Source: DASSUW01 sp963774155
GTDB lineage: Bacteria; Actinomycetota; Thermoleophilia; Solirubrobacterales; Solirubrobacteraceae
NCBI GenBank assembly: GCA_963774155.1
Contig: CAVZDW010000002.1
Span: forward strand, 62,001-126,000
DNA: 64,000 bases
Reading direction: 5' to 3'
The translations under genes and the position numbers were made by a program. The notes under the pieces were generated by a model, which made no database searches, had not been told where the DNA came from, and saw only the letters and a list, made by a program, of their open reading frames with translations. The stretch's first letter is position 1; the number at the start of each line of letters is the position of its first letter. Positions 45,236-53,403 of this stretch are shown here, piece after piece.

Positions 45236-47206
45236 ATGAGCCACCGCCTCCCCGAGCCGGACAAGCCCTGGATGATGCGGACCTACGCGGGCCATTCCAC
45301 GGCACGCCGGTCCAACGAGCTCTATCGCCGCAACCTGGCCAAGGGCCAGACCGGGCTGTCGGTCGCGTTCGACCTGCCGACCCAGACCGGCTACGACGCC
45401 GACCACGAGCTGGCTCGCGGCGAGGTCGGCAAGGTCGGGGTCCCGGTGGCCCACAAGGGCGACATGCACGCCCTCATGGACGGCATCCCGCTCGACCGCA
45501 TGAACACGTCGATGACCATCAACGCCACCGCCGCCTGGCTGCTGGCGCTCTACCTGGTCGTCGCCGAGGAGAACGACATCGAGGCCGAGGCGCTGGCCGG
45601 GACGACGCAGAACGACATCATCAAGGAGTACCTCTCGCGCGGGACCTACGCGTTCCCGCCCGGCCCGTCGATGCGGCTGATCGCCGACAGCGTCGCCTAC
45701 ACGGTCGAGCACGTCCCGCGCTGGAACCCGGTCAACATCTGCTCGTACCACCTGCAGGAGGCGGGCGCCACGCCGGTGCAGGAGATCGCCTACGCGATGT
45801 CCACGGCCATCGCCGTGCTCGACGCCGTCCGCGCCCGCGTCGCGGAGGACCGCATGGGCGCGGTGTTCGGGCGGATCTCGTTCTTCGTCAACGCCGGCGT
45901 CCGCTTCGTCGAGGAGCACGCCAAGCTGCGCGCGATGGCCATCCTGTGGGAGGAGCTCGGCCGCGAGCGCTATGGCGTGGCGGACGAGCGCCACCTGCGC
46001 TTCCGCTACGGCGTGCAGGTGAACTCGCTCGGCCTGACCGAGGCGCAGCCCGAGAACAACGTGCAGCGGATCGTGCTCGAGGCGCTGGCCGTCACCCTCG
46101 GCCGCAACGCCCGCGCCCGCGCGGTCCAGCTCCCGGCCTGGAACGAGGCGCTCGGCCTCCCGCGGCCGTGGGACCAGCAGTGGTCGCTGCGCATCCAGCA
46201 GGTGCTCGCCTTCGAGACCGACCTGCTCGAGTACCCGGACATCTTCGAGGGCTCGAAGGTCATGGACGGGCTCGTTGCCGAGCTGCTCGAGGGCGCCCGC
46301 GCCGAGATGGCCCGCGTCGACGAGCAGGGCGGCGCCGTCGAGGCCGTGCCGTACATGAAGGCCGCGCTGGTCGAGTCCCACCGCGAGCGGATCCAGCGGA
46401 TCGAGTCCGGCGAGCAGGTGATGGTCGGCGTCAACCGCTACGAGGAGACCGAGCCGTCGCCGCTGACCGCGGACGCCGAGGGCGGCATCCTCGTCGTCGA
46501 CCAGGCCGTCGAGCAGGAGGCGCTCGAGAGCCTGGAGCGCTGGCGGGCCGAGCGGGGCGACGTCAGCGGCGCCCTGGCCGAGCTGCGGCGCGTGGCGGCG
46601 AGCGACGAGAACATCATGGAGGCGTCGATCGCCGCGGCCCGCGCGGGCGTGACGACCGGGGAGTGGGCGGGCGCGCTGCGCGAGGCGTTCGGCTCCTACC
46701 GGGCGCCGACCGGCGTCGGCGAGGCGGCGGCGCCGGTCGCGGGCGAGGAGCTGGCGGAGCTGCGCGACGAGGTCGCGCGCGTGAGCGAGGCGCTCGGCCG
46801 CACGGTGAAGATCCTCGTCGGCAAGCCGGGGCTCGACGGGCACTCCAACGGCGCCGAGCAGATCGCCGTCCGGGCGCGCGACGCCGGCATGGACGTCGTC
46901 TACGAGGGCATCCGGCTCACCCCCGCCCAGATCGCCCGCTCGGCCGTCGACGAGGGCGTCCACGTGATCGGCCTCTCGATCCTCTCCGGATCGCACCGCG
47001 AGCTGATCCCCGACGTGGTCGCCGCCCTCGACGGCGCGGACATCCCCGTGGTGGTCGGCGGCATCATCCCCGAGGCCGACGCCGACGCGCTGAAGGCCGC
47101 CGGCGTCGCCGCGGTCTACACCCCCAAGGACTTCGAGATCACGCGCATCCTGCGCGACGTCGTGGGCATCGTGGCGGAGCGCAACGGCGTACGCTCCGCC
47201 GCGTGA
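45236..47206 (+). CDS. ecm: Ethylmalonyl-CoA mutase (B12-dependent acyl-CoA mutase)
   Basis: This is 656 residues. The TIM barrel begins PWMMRTYAGHSTARRSNELY and LAKGQTGLSVAFDLPTQTGY. NICSYHLQEAGATPVQEIAY follows, with a C-terminal cobalamin domain LDGHSNGAEQIA (D534-x-H536-x-x-G). The N-terminal pattern is that of ethylmalonyl-CoA mutase more than methylmalonyl-CoA mutase, and ccr lies 2.2 kb upstream. It would convert ethylmalonyl-CoA to methylsuccinyl-CoA. It overlaps meaB by 4 bp. Family assignment is by eye. Confidence 0.87.
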   Translation: MSHRLPEPDKPWMMRTYAGHSTARRSNELYRRNLAKGQTGLSVAFDLPTQTGYDADHELARGEVGKVGVPVAHKGDMHALMDGIPLDRMNTSMTINATAAWLLALYLVVAEENDIEAEALAGTTQNDIIKEYLSRGTYAFPPGPSMRLIADSVAYTVEHVPRWNPVNICSYHLQEAGATPVQEIAYAMSTAIAVLDAVRARVAEDRMGAVFGRISFFVNAGVRFVEEHAKLRAMAILWEELGRERYGVADERHLRFRYGVQVNSLGLTEAQPENNVQRIVLEALAVTLGRNARARAVQLPAWNEALGLPRPWDQQWSLRIQQVLAFETDLLEYPDIFEGSKVMDGLVAELLEGARAEMARVDEQGGAVEAVPYMKAALVESHRERIQRIESGEQVMVGVNRYEETEPSPLTADAEGGILVVDQAVEQEALESLERWRAERGDVSGALAELRRVAASDENIMEASIAAARAGVTTGEWAGALREAFGSYRAPTGVGEAAAPVAGEELAELRDEVARVSEALGRTVKILVGKPGLDGHSNGAEQIAVRARDAGMDVVYEGIRLTPAQIARSAVDEGVHVIGLSILSGSHRELIPDVVAALDGADIPVVVGGIIPEADADALKAAGVAAVYTPKDFEITRILRDVVGIVAERNGVRSAA

Positions 47207-48156
47207 GCGGAGCGGAGCTCGGCGCGCGGCTACGGGAGCGCGACCTGACGGCGGCGCCGGCCGCGCTCAACCTGCTCGAGAACCGCTCGCCGGAGCGGCG
47301 CGACGAGATCGCCGCGCTGCTGGCGGAGGTCGCGCCGGCGCGACTCGGCGGCGAGGCGGGCGCGCACGTCGTGGGCGTGACCGGCCCGCCGGGGGCGGGC
47401 AAGTCGACGCTGCTCTCGGCGCTGGCGCGTGCCTGGCGGGCCGGCGGGCGTACCGTCGCGGTGCTCGCGGTGGACCCGACCTCCAAGCGCTCCGGCGGCT
47501 CGCTGCTCGGCGACCGCGCGCGGATCGAGGCCGACCCGGCCGATCGCGGGCTCTTCATCCGCTCGACCGCTGCCGGAGAACGGCTCGGCGGCCTGGCACC
47601 CGCCACGCGCACGGCGGCCCAGGCGCTGGCCGCGGCCTTCGACGTCGTGGTCATCGAGACGGTGGGCGTCGGCCAGTCGGAGACCGACGTGGCCGAGGCC
47701 GCGGACACCGTGGCCGTGGTCGTGCAGCCCGGCTCGGGCGACGTCCTGCAGTTCCTGAAGGCCGGGATCATGGAGGTCCCGGACGTGCTGGTGGTGACCA
47801 AGGCCGATCTCGGCCAGGTCGCCCAGCGGGCTCGGCGGGACCTGCACGCCGCGCTGCGCTCGCTGGGCGAGCGCGGCGTGCCGGTCGTCGCCGTCTCCTC
47901 CCTTCCCCCGGTGGAAGGGATCGAAGACCTCGTGGCCGCCCTGGACGAGCACCGGGAGGGGCTCGACCTCGCCGTTGCCCGGACCCGGGCGCGGCGGCTC
48001 GGCGCGCTGGCCGACTTCACGGCCGAGCACGGCGAGCGCGGGCTCCGCGCGCTGGGCGGCCGGCGCGAAGCCCGGGCCTGGCTCGAAGCGCAGGACCCGG
48101 GCCTCGACGAGGCCGCGCTGCGGCGGGCGCTCGAGGCGCGCGCCGCTAGCGCTTGA
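47203..48156 (+). CDS. meaB: MeaB/ArgK-type GTPase, B12-mutase chaperone
   Basis: This 317-residue G3E GTPase loads and protects cobalamin in acyl-CoA mutases. It has Walker A GPPGAGKST (about 61-69), VLAVDPTSKRSGGSLLGDRA, the base-binding TKAD, IETVGVGQSETDVAEAAD and QPGSGDVLQFLKAGIMEVPD. GTG 47203 overlaps the mutase stop, so the pair is co-translated. It ends 11 bp inside the convergent RTX gene. Confidence 0.94.
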   Translation: MSGAELGARLRERDLTAAPAALNLLENRSPERRDEIAALLAEVAPARLGGEAGAHVVGVTGPPGAGKSTLLSALARAWRAGGRTVAVLAVDPTSKRSGGSLLGDRARIEADPADRGLFIRSTAAGERLGGLAPATRTAAQALAAAFDVVVIETVGVGQSETDVAEAADTVAVVVQPGSGDVLQFLKAGIMEVPDVLVVTKADLGQVAQRARRDLHAALRSLGERGVPVVAVSSLPPVEGIEDLVAALDEHREGLDLAVARTRARRLGALADFTAEHGERGLRALGGRREARAWLEAQDPGLDEAALRRALEARAASA

Positions 48157-49618
48157 GCTTCAGCGTCTGCGAGCCGGTCTGGGCGCTCCCGCCGGCCTTG
48201 ACGGTGAGCTTGACCGTGATGGTCGCCTTGCGCGCCTTCGCGAAGCGGCGCTTCGCCTTGGCGACGAGCTTCAGCTTCACCTTCGCCGTGCCGCCGGCCG
48301 CCGCGGAGCCCTTGCCGCTGCCGACCTTCTTGCCGCCGCTGAGCAGCGCGCCGGACACCGTGCACGCCGACGAGCAGGGGACGCTCACCGTCAGCCCGCT
48401 CTTCGTGAGCCCGCGCAGCTTCGTCGCCTTCACCTTGAACGCGAGGGCGCCGGGGCTCGGGCTCGGGCCGGAGCCGTCGACCGACTCGCAGTTGGCGACG
48501 ATGTCCTTCGCGTCGACGATCGCCGTGTCGGTCCCGATCCCGCAGTCGATGTTGTCGACCTCGCCGTCGCGGGCGTGGATCGTGTCGTTGCCCCACGGGA
48601 TCTGACACGAGTACCAGGAGCAGTGGGAGCTCGTGGCGTCGCCCATGATCGTGTCGCGACCCGGGCCGCCGGTGACGGTGTCGTTGCCGCGGCCGCCCTC
48701 GACCATGTCGTTGCCGGCGCCGCCGTCGACCGTGTCGTCGAAGTCCTCGGCCACGAGGATGTCGTCGCCGCCGCGGCCCGAGAGAGAGGACGGGCCCTCG
48801 TTGCCCGGGTTGATCACCTTGATCTCCTCGGGGCCGTCGGTGCCGACGTAGTCGCCGACCACGCTGACGCGGATGCGCTCGATGCCGACGACGTTGTCGC
48901 CCTCGCCGGGCCGGCCGTCGTTGGCCACGCCGTCGAGCGAGACGCTCGTGCGGGGCTGGCTCGTGAGGTCGGACGGAATGCCCCACTCCTCGGTGGTGTC
49001 GGTGCCAGGCCCGCCGTCGAGCACGTCGGCGCCGGGCTCCTTGTAGTGGTCGCCCCACATCTCGTCGTCGCCGGCGCCGCCGAGGACGCTGTCGTCGCCG
49101 AGGCCGCCGTCGACCATGTCGTTGCCGTCACCGCCGTCGATCCGGTCGTCGCCGCCGTAGCCCTCGATCTTGTCGTTGCCGGGGCCGCCGCTGAGCGCCC
49201 GCCCGGCGGTGCTGTTGTACGCATCCTTGAGCTGGTCGTTGCCGGCGTTGCCGTTGAGCGTGATCGGCTTGGCGTCCGGGACCTCGTTGCTGTAGACGCT
49301 CACGTAGTCGTCGCCCGCGCCGCCCTCGACGATCAGCGGCTGGCCCGGGTTGAGCGGACAGAGCGCGTTCGGGTCGTAGCCCTCGCTCATGAAGCAGGGG
49401 CCGGAGACGATGGTCTGCGGCACGTCGTCCTGGAGGCTCAGGTACGTGGTGTCGCTGTCGTAGGGCTTGAACGTCGAGACGAGCAGGTCGAGGTCCTCGG
49501 TATCCAGCCCGCGGTAGACGATCGCGCCGTTCTCGAGGCCGACCGTCGCGGCCTGCGCCGCAGCCGGCGCCAGGAGCGCCGTTGCCGCGACGAGCGCGGC
49601 GATCAGGGTCTTGTTCAT
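48146..49618 (-). CDS. Secreted RTX/hemolysin-type calcium-binding repeat protein
   Basis: This 490-residue protein has signal peptide MNKTLIAALVAATALLAPAA. From about residue 95 it has nonapeptide repeats of the GGxGxDxU type (LSGGPGNDKIEGYGGDDRID, GGAGNDMVEGGRGNDTVTGG). These form a calcium-bound parallel beta-roll. The last 90 residues are Lys-rich strands (KVKLKLVAKAKRRFAKARKA), perhaps for wall attachment. It is not a toxin by any visible domain. Two Cys pairs occur in the repeats. Confidence 0.85.
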   Translation of the reverse strand: MNKTLIAALVAATALLAPAAAQAATVGLENGAIVYRGLDTEDLDLLVSTFKPYDSDTTYLSLQDDVPQTIVSGPCFMSEGYDPNALCPLNPGQPLIVEGGAGDDYVSVYSNEVPDAKPITLNGNAGNDQLKDAYNSTAGRALSGGPGNDKIEGYGGDDRIDGGDGNDMVDGGLGDDSVLGGAGDDEMWGDHYKEPGADVLDGGPGTDTTEEWGIPSDLTSQPRTSVSLDGVANDGRPGEGDNVVGIERIRVSVVGDYVGTDGPEEIKVINPGNEGPSSLSGRGGDDILVAEDFDDTVDGGAGNDMVEGGRGNDTVTGGPGRDTIMGDATSSHCSWYSCQIPWGNDTIHARDGEVDNIDCGIGTDTAIVDAKDIVANCESVDGSGPSPSPGALAFKVKATKLRGLTKSGLTVSVPCSSACTVSGALLSGGKKVGSGKGSAAAGGTAKVKLKLVAKAKRRFAKARKATITVKLTVKAGGSAQTGSQTLKLKR

Positions 49619-49666
49619 GGCGGCGATGCTCGCGGGCCGGGCCTGCCCGCCGCATCGGGGGACCGC

Positions 49667-50257
49667 CTAGTCCGCCAGGCGTCCCAGCCAGTCGCGGATC
49701 GCCTGCGCGTGGGCCTCGAGGTTGCCGGTGGGACTGTGGTTCCCGGGGACCTGCACGACCTCGCGGCCGGGCGCCGCGGGCGGCATGCCGAAGGGGTCGC
49801 TGACGCCCTGGATGATCAGCACCGGCACGTCCACCAGCTCGAGCTCGGCGAGCCGCGTCTTCTCGGGCCGGCCCGGCGGGTGGAGGGGGAAGCTCAGGCA
49901 CAGGACGCCGGCCGCGCCGGTCTGCTGCGCCGTCCGGCAGGCCACGCGAGCGCCGGCGGACCGCCCGCCGGTCACGAGCTTCAGGTCCTTGAACGGCAGC
50001 TGCTCGATCACGGCCTCCCACGCGGCGTCAAGCTGGTGGGCGGGCGCCGGCGACTTGCGCCCGGCGACGCGGTAGGGCTGCTCGACCAGCGCCACGCTCG
50101 CGCCGGCCTCGTTGGCCGCCTGCGCGGCCTTGACGATGTCGCGCGCGGCGACGCCGCCCCCGGCGCCGTGGCCGAGCACGACGGCCAGCCGCGGCTCTTC
50201 GACCTCGTGCAGGTGGGCGAGGGCCGGGCCGTGCGGTGTCTCGAGGGTGAGCGGCAT
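49667..50257 (-). CDS. Alpha/beta-hydrolase, dienelactone hydrolase/Tex30-like
   Basis: This is 196 residues with VVLGHGAGGGVAARDI (oxyanion strand), nucleophile elbow GGRSAGARVAC, acid in GVSDPFG and His in VPGNHSPTG. The family is that of small KANL3/Tex30-type hydrolases. Start ATG 50257; a longer frame would run into repeat copy B, which starts 22 bp upstream, so the element sits in its 5' region. The substrate is unknown. Confidence 0.83.
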   Translation of the reverse strand: MPLTLETPHGPALAHLHEVEEPRLAVVLGHGAGGGVAARDIVKAAQAANEAGASVALVEQPYRVAGRKSPAPAHQLDAAWEAVIEQLPFKDLKLVTGGRSAGARVACRTAQQTGAAGVLCLSFPLHPPGRPEKTRLAELELVDVPVLIIQGVSDPFGMPPAAPGREVVQVPGNHSPTGNLEAHAQAIRDWLGRLAD

Positions 50258-50278
50258 GTGTGCGGATCGTAGGGACCG

Positions 50279-50402
50279 GCGAACCCCGGCTGGGTAGGGA
50301 GGCGAGATTGTCAGCCGCGTTGGCCGTCCGTGGCGAGTAGTCCGCGCTATTCGCGGAATAGTCGCCACGAATCGGTGCGTGGCGAGTTACCCAGCCGCAG
50401 TT
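50279..50402. repeat. Structured repeat element, copy B (one hairpin plus a half module)
   Basis: The left end, 29 bases at 50279-50307, is identical to the complement of copy A's right end. One hairpin lies at 50329-50369 with stem CGTGGCGA/TCGCCACG and an inner CCGCG/CGCGG stem. A second CGTGGCGA (50378-50385) runs straight into GTTACCCAGCCGCAG, the other end. Compared with copy A, about 60 bp are missing between two ACCC stretches. The TAA stop of the LLM gene (50387-50389) lies in the right end. Confidence 0.9.
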
Positions 50403-51265
50403 CGGACTGCCGGGGCCACCTCGGCGGCGAAGCGGCCGATCTGCTCGGTCATGTCGCCCTTGCTCCACAGCACGAAGCCGTCGAAGCCGTGGTCGCGCAC
50501 CAACCCACCGAGCTCGGAGATCCAATGGTCGGGCGGGCCTTCGAGCCAGCCCCGGACCGGGCCGTCGACGATCTCGCCGTTGAGGTTGGCGATCCGGCGG
50601 ATGGACTTCGGGTCGCGACCGGCGCGCGCAGCGGCCTCGTCGATCATGCGCACGCGCGCCGGGAGCTCGTCCATCGGCAGGCGCGGGAGGCTGGGCAGCC
50701 AGCCGTCGGCCAGCCGGCCGACGACGCGCATCATCCGCGGCCCGTAGGCGCCGAGCCAGATGCCGATGGGGTGTGCCGGCGGCGGGCCGAACTTCATCCC
50801 GTGCACGCGGTAGTGCCGGCCGTCGAAGCTCACCGAGCGCTCGCCGGGGCGGGCGGGGTTCCAAGACCCCCGGAGGATGGCGATCGCCTCCTCGAGGGCG
50901 TCGACCGACTCCGGCCCGGACCGCCGCGGTCCGCCGAACGCCTCGATCGCCTCCCAGAACGCGCCGGCGCCGAGGCCGAGCTCGAACCGGCCGCCGCTGA
51001 GCACGTCGATCGTCGCCGACGCCTTGGCCAGCATCGCGGGGTGCCGCAAGGGCAGGTTGGCGACGTCGGGGAAGAGCGTGACGCGCGAGGTGCGCGCCGC
51101 CAGGAACGCCAGCAGCGAGAACGTGTCCATGAAGCGCCGCTGGTACGGGTGGTCCTGGATGCCGACCAGCTCGAGCCCGCCTGCCTCGCACGCCTCGACC
51201 TGGGCGAGCAGCCCGGGCAGGTTCTCCGCCTCGGGGACGACGAACGCCCCGAGCTCGACGCTCAC
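50387..51265 (-). CDS. LLM-class (luciferase-like) flavin/F420-dependent oxidoreductase
   Basis: This is a 292-residue bacterial-luciferase-fold TIM barrel: LELVGIQDHPYQRRFMDTFS, TLFPDVANLPLRHPAMLAKA, LDVLSGGRFELGLGAGAF and IGIWLGAYGPRMMRVVGRLADGWLPS. This layout is typical of F420-dependent members, and F420 genes occur at 10-18 kb, so F420 is the likely cofactor. Start GTG 51265 overlaps the DUF2630 stop (GTGA). The C-terminus AAG-stop is read from repeat copy B. Confidence 0.9.
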   Translation of the reverse strand: MSVELGAFVVPEAENLPGLLAQVEACEAGGLELVGIQDHPYQRRFMDTFSLLAFLAARTSRVTLFPDVANLPLRHPAMLAKASATIDVLSGGRFELGLGAGAFWEAIEAFGGPRRSGPESVDALEEAIAILRGSWNPARPGERSVSFDGRHYRVHGMKFGPPPAHPIGIWLGAYGPRMMRVVGRLADGWLPSLPRLPMDELPARVRMIDEAAARAGRDPKSIRRIANLNGEIVDGPVRGWLEGPPDHWISELGGLVRDHGFDGFVLWSKGDMTEQIGRFAAEVAPAVRTAAG

Positions 51266-51507
51266 TGGAGGTAGTGCTCGACCGTGTCCGCGTCGCGTGG
51301 ACTGGCGCCGTCGGGATCCTCCCCCGCCCGGCGACGAGCACGGCGCTGGCGCAGGAGATCCCAGTAGCGGTCGAGCTCGACCTTGATCGATTCGAGCCGG
51401 GCGTGACCGGCCGCGTCGAGGCCACCCTGGCTGCCGCCTCGATCCAGGAGCTCATGCTCCTCCTTGACGAGGGCCTCGATGCGATCGCTGATCTGCTCGT
51501 CGGCCAT
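51262..51507 (-). CDS. DUF2630 family protein
   Basis: This 81-residue small acidic-basic helical protein has ISDRIEALVKEEHELLDR and the DUF2630 C-terminal signature VELDRYWDLLRQRRARRRAG with EDPD and HYLQ at the end. The function is unknown; the family is found mainly in actinobacteria. ATG 51507 gives the family N-terminus (MADEQI). It is translationally coupled to the LLM oxidoreductase. Confidence 0.9.
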   Translation of the reverse strand: MADEQISDRIEALVKEEHELLDRGGSQGGLDAAGHARLESIKVELDRYWDLLRQRRARRRAGEDPDGASPRDADTVEHYLQ

Positions 51508-51521
51508 GTGCCAGGGCCTCC

Positions 51522-51908
51522 TCAGGTGCCGAGCGACGAGATCTTCCACGTCCCGTCGAGGTTGACCAGCTTCAGCGTATCCCGTGAGGGGTCCTCACCG
51601 GCCGCGGACGTGCGAATCTCGACCGTCGCCTCGTCCTCCCCCACGGTGATCTTGCCGATCGTCAGCCGCGGATCCTCGACCTCCCCGAGCCCCTGGCGCA
51701 GCGCGACCTCGCATGGGAGGCCGATCGACTCGACGTCCTCGACCAGATCCGGCGCGAGGATCCGGTCGCAGAGCGCCTGGTAGTCCTTGGCCGCGGTCGC
51801 GCGGCCGAACTCGGTCACGGTCGTGCGCACCTGCTCCTCGGGCGGCGGGCCCTGATCGCCACAGCCCGCGAGGATGAGCAGCACGAGAGCCGGTGCCAGG
51901 TACCGCAC
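51522..51908 (-). CDS. Small lipoprotein, NTF2-like
   Basis: This is 128 residues with signal and lipobox MRYLAPALVLLILAGC. The mature domain (RTTVTEFGRATAAKDYQALC, CDRILAPDLVEDVESIGLPC, DTLKLVNLDGTWKISSLG) has the helix-then-sheet plan of NTF2-like/DUF4878 lipoproteins. A disulfide between the two Cys after the lipidated one is possible. It lies 14 bp upstream of DUF2630 on the same strand, so it may lead that operon. Confidence 0.75.
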   Translation of the reverse strand: MRYLAPALVLLILAGCGDQGPPPEEQVRTTVTEFGRATAAKDYQALCDRILAPDLVEDVESIGLPCEVALRQGLGEVEDPRLTIGKITVGEDEATVEIRTSAAGEDPSRDTLKLVNLDGTWKISSLGT

Positions 51909-51933
51909 GGACCGGAGAATAGAATGGCCGGTT

Positions 51934-52503
51934 ATGGAGGATGCTGACGGAGCGCCGATCGGCGCTTGGCTGCGCTGTTACCGCTGCTGGTCCCAGGAGC
52001 TCGAGGTGCAGGTGCACTACGAGGGCATCCACCGGATCGACCCGGTGAGCGGCGAGCGGGCCGAGGTGGTGGACGAGCTGCAGGAGGCCGTGGTGCAGTG
52101 CCTCGACTGCATGCACGACCAGCCGCATCTCGCGTTCCACAACGGCCGTATCGAGCCGATCGAGGACCGCTGGGAGCGCATGGTGGCGGGCACGCCGTGG
52201 GTCGCGTCCTGCACGGTCACGGTCGACGCGGACGCGGTCGAGTCCTGCTCCGGCCCCGAGGCCGCCGACTCGCTGGCCTACGCCGCGTTCGGCGACAACG
52301 GCACGCGCGAGTTCTTCACCCACGTCCGCTTCCACAAGCACGACGAGGACCAGATCGCCGTGCACCTGCTCGTCGAGCTCTACGCGCGCTCGATCGAGGA
52401 GGCCACGGGCGTGCTCGAGGAAGCCGCCCGCGGCCTGCTCACGATCACCTCGCTGGCCGAGGAGTCACGGCCGCCCGCCGCCACCGGCGAGCACCCGCAC
52501 TAG
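51934..52503 (+). CDS. Hypothetical protein with a CxxC...CxxC ribbon
   Basis: This is 189 residues. CYRCW near residue 15 and CLDCMHD near residue 60 could bind one zinc. The C-terminal half (SLAYAAFGDNGTREFFTHVR, DQIAVHLLVELYARSIEEAT) looks like a small alpha-beta domain. The family is not recognised. A TAGAAT at 51920-51925 ends 8 nt before ATG 51934, a leaderless pattern. It overlaps the convergent gene by 39 bp. Confidence 0.7.
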   Translation: MEDADGAPIGAWLRCYRCWSQELEVQVHYEGIHRIDPVSGERAEVVDELQEAVVQCLDCMHDQPHLAFHNGRIEPIEDRWERMVAGTPWVASCTVTVDADAVESCSGPEAADSLAYAAFGDNGTREFFTHVRFHKHDEDQIAVHLLVELYARSIEEATGVLEEAARGLLTITSLAEESRPPAATGEHPH

Positions 52504-52947
52504 GCGCATCACCCAGTTCAGCTTCCACGTCGCGCCGCCGTCGAAGGAGAACGACTGCTCCCAGAGCGCGGACCCTTGGCTGATCTCGGACCACTCGAAG
52601 CGCATGCGGATCGGGACGCCCTCGAGCACGTCCTCGCACTCGAAGCGCGCGTCGCCGGCCGCGGTGAAGCGCCCCTCGACCGGCGGATCGAGCCGCCCCG
52701 GCCGCGCGGTGGAGCTCCACCAGATGCGCCAGACATCGCGCTCCGGGTCGTAGAGGCGGAGCGAGAAGCCCTCGTAGCCGGGCCCGTGGAACGTGTCGAC
52801 GTTCCCGCCGCCGCCGAGGATCGCCCGCGCGTGCGACGTGGCCTCGAACTCCTCCCACTCGTCGCACTCGGGGTCGAGCGTGTCGACCAGCCTGCGGTTG
52901 GCGACGTTCCAGGTCCCCGGCAGGAAGTCGAAGTCGGTGGCCGGCAT
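52465..52947 (-). CDS. DUF1579-like lipocalin-fold protein
   Basis: This is 160 residues. It begins MPATDFDFLPGTWNVANRRL and continues with GYEGFSLRLYDPERDVWRIW, GRFTAAGDARFECEDVL and QSFSFDGGATWKLNWVMRL. This is the pattern of DUF1579/lipocalin-like beta-barrels that measure or bind small molecules. Its ATG overlaps the upstream gene's stop as TGATG, so they are co-translated and share the operator at 53382-53402. Confidence 0.75.
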   Translation of the reverse strand: MPATDFDFLPGTWNVANRRLVDTLDPECDEWEEFEATSHARAILGGGGNVDTFHGPGYEGFSLRLYDPERDVWRIWWSSTARPGRLDPPVEGRFTAAGDARFECEDVLEGVPIRMRFEWSEISQGSALWEQSFSFDGGATWKLNWVMRLVRVLAGGGGRP

Positions 52948-53360
52948 CAGACGTCGACCGGGTCGAGCGCCCGCTCCAGGTAGCGGTCCGCGTCGCCGCC
53001 CTTGAGCACGTCCTCGAGCCAGGCGCGGCGCTCGAAGTCGATGACCTCGAGCTCCCACACGCACGCCATGCCGGTGCCGTCGACGAGCTCGAGCGCCGCC
53101 GGGTCGTCGAGCGGCGCCGCGTAGATGCGGTGGTGGATCTCGTTCTCGTCCTGGAACCAGTAGACGAGCCCGAGGCCGTTGAACGCGGCGTCGTGGGCGA
53201 TCGTGAAGCCGTAGGCGCCGGCGGGGATCGCGTCGGCGGCGACGGCGCGGACGGCGCCGGCCAGCGCCGGCCGCGGCGCCTTGCCGTGCAGGCCGATGCC
53301 GTAGTGCTTGAGCCGGCCCTCGCGTTCGAGGAAGGTCACGTGGCGGGGTTCGTGGGGCAT
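52947..53360 (-). CDS. Hypothetical protein, first gene of a WYL-regulated pair
   Basis: This is 137 residues with HVTFLEREGRLKHYGIGLHG, YGFTIAHDAAFNGLGLVYWF and GMACVWELEVIDFERRAWLE. It is soluble, aromatic-rich and alpha-beta in pattern. The family is not recognised. TACCGT on the minus strand (53368-53373) ends 7 nt before the ATG, and the WYL operator lies just upstream. It is probably the regulated target of the divergent regulator. Confidence 0.72.
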   Translation of the reverse strand: MPHEPRHVTFLEREGRLKHYGIGLHGKAPRPALAGAVRAVAADAIPAGAYGFTIAHDAAFNGLGLVYWFQDENEIHHRIYAAPLDDPAALELVDGTGMACVWELEVIDFERRAWLEDVLKGGDADRYLERALDPVDV

Positions 53361-53381
53361 GGCCTGGACGGTATCGGACAA

Positions 53382-53402
53382 AGAGGGCAGAATCTGCCCT
53401 CT
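53382..53402. promoter_or_regulatory. Perfect 21-bp palindrome, operator of the WYL regulator
   Basis: Arms AGAGGGCAGA and TCTGCCCTCT pair perfectly around one A. It ends 1 bp before the ATG of the WYL gene and lies 9 bp upstream of the TACCGT -10-like box of the divergent pair. A CAGAAT inside it (53388-53393) could be the regulator's own -10. One bound protein could thus switch both directions. Confidence 0.85.
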
Positions 53403-53403
53403 A

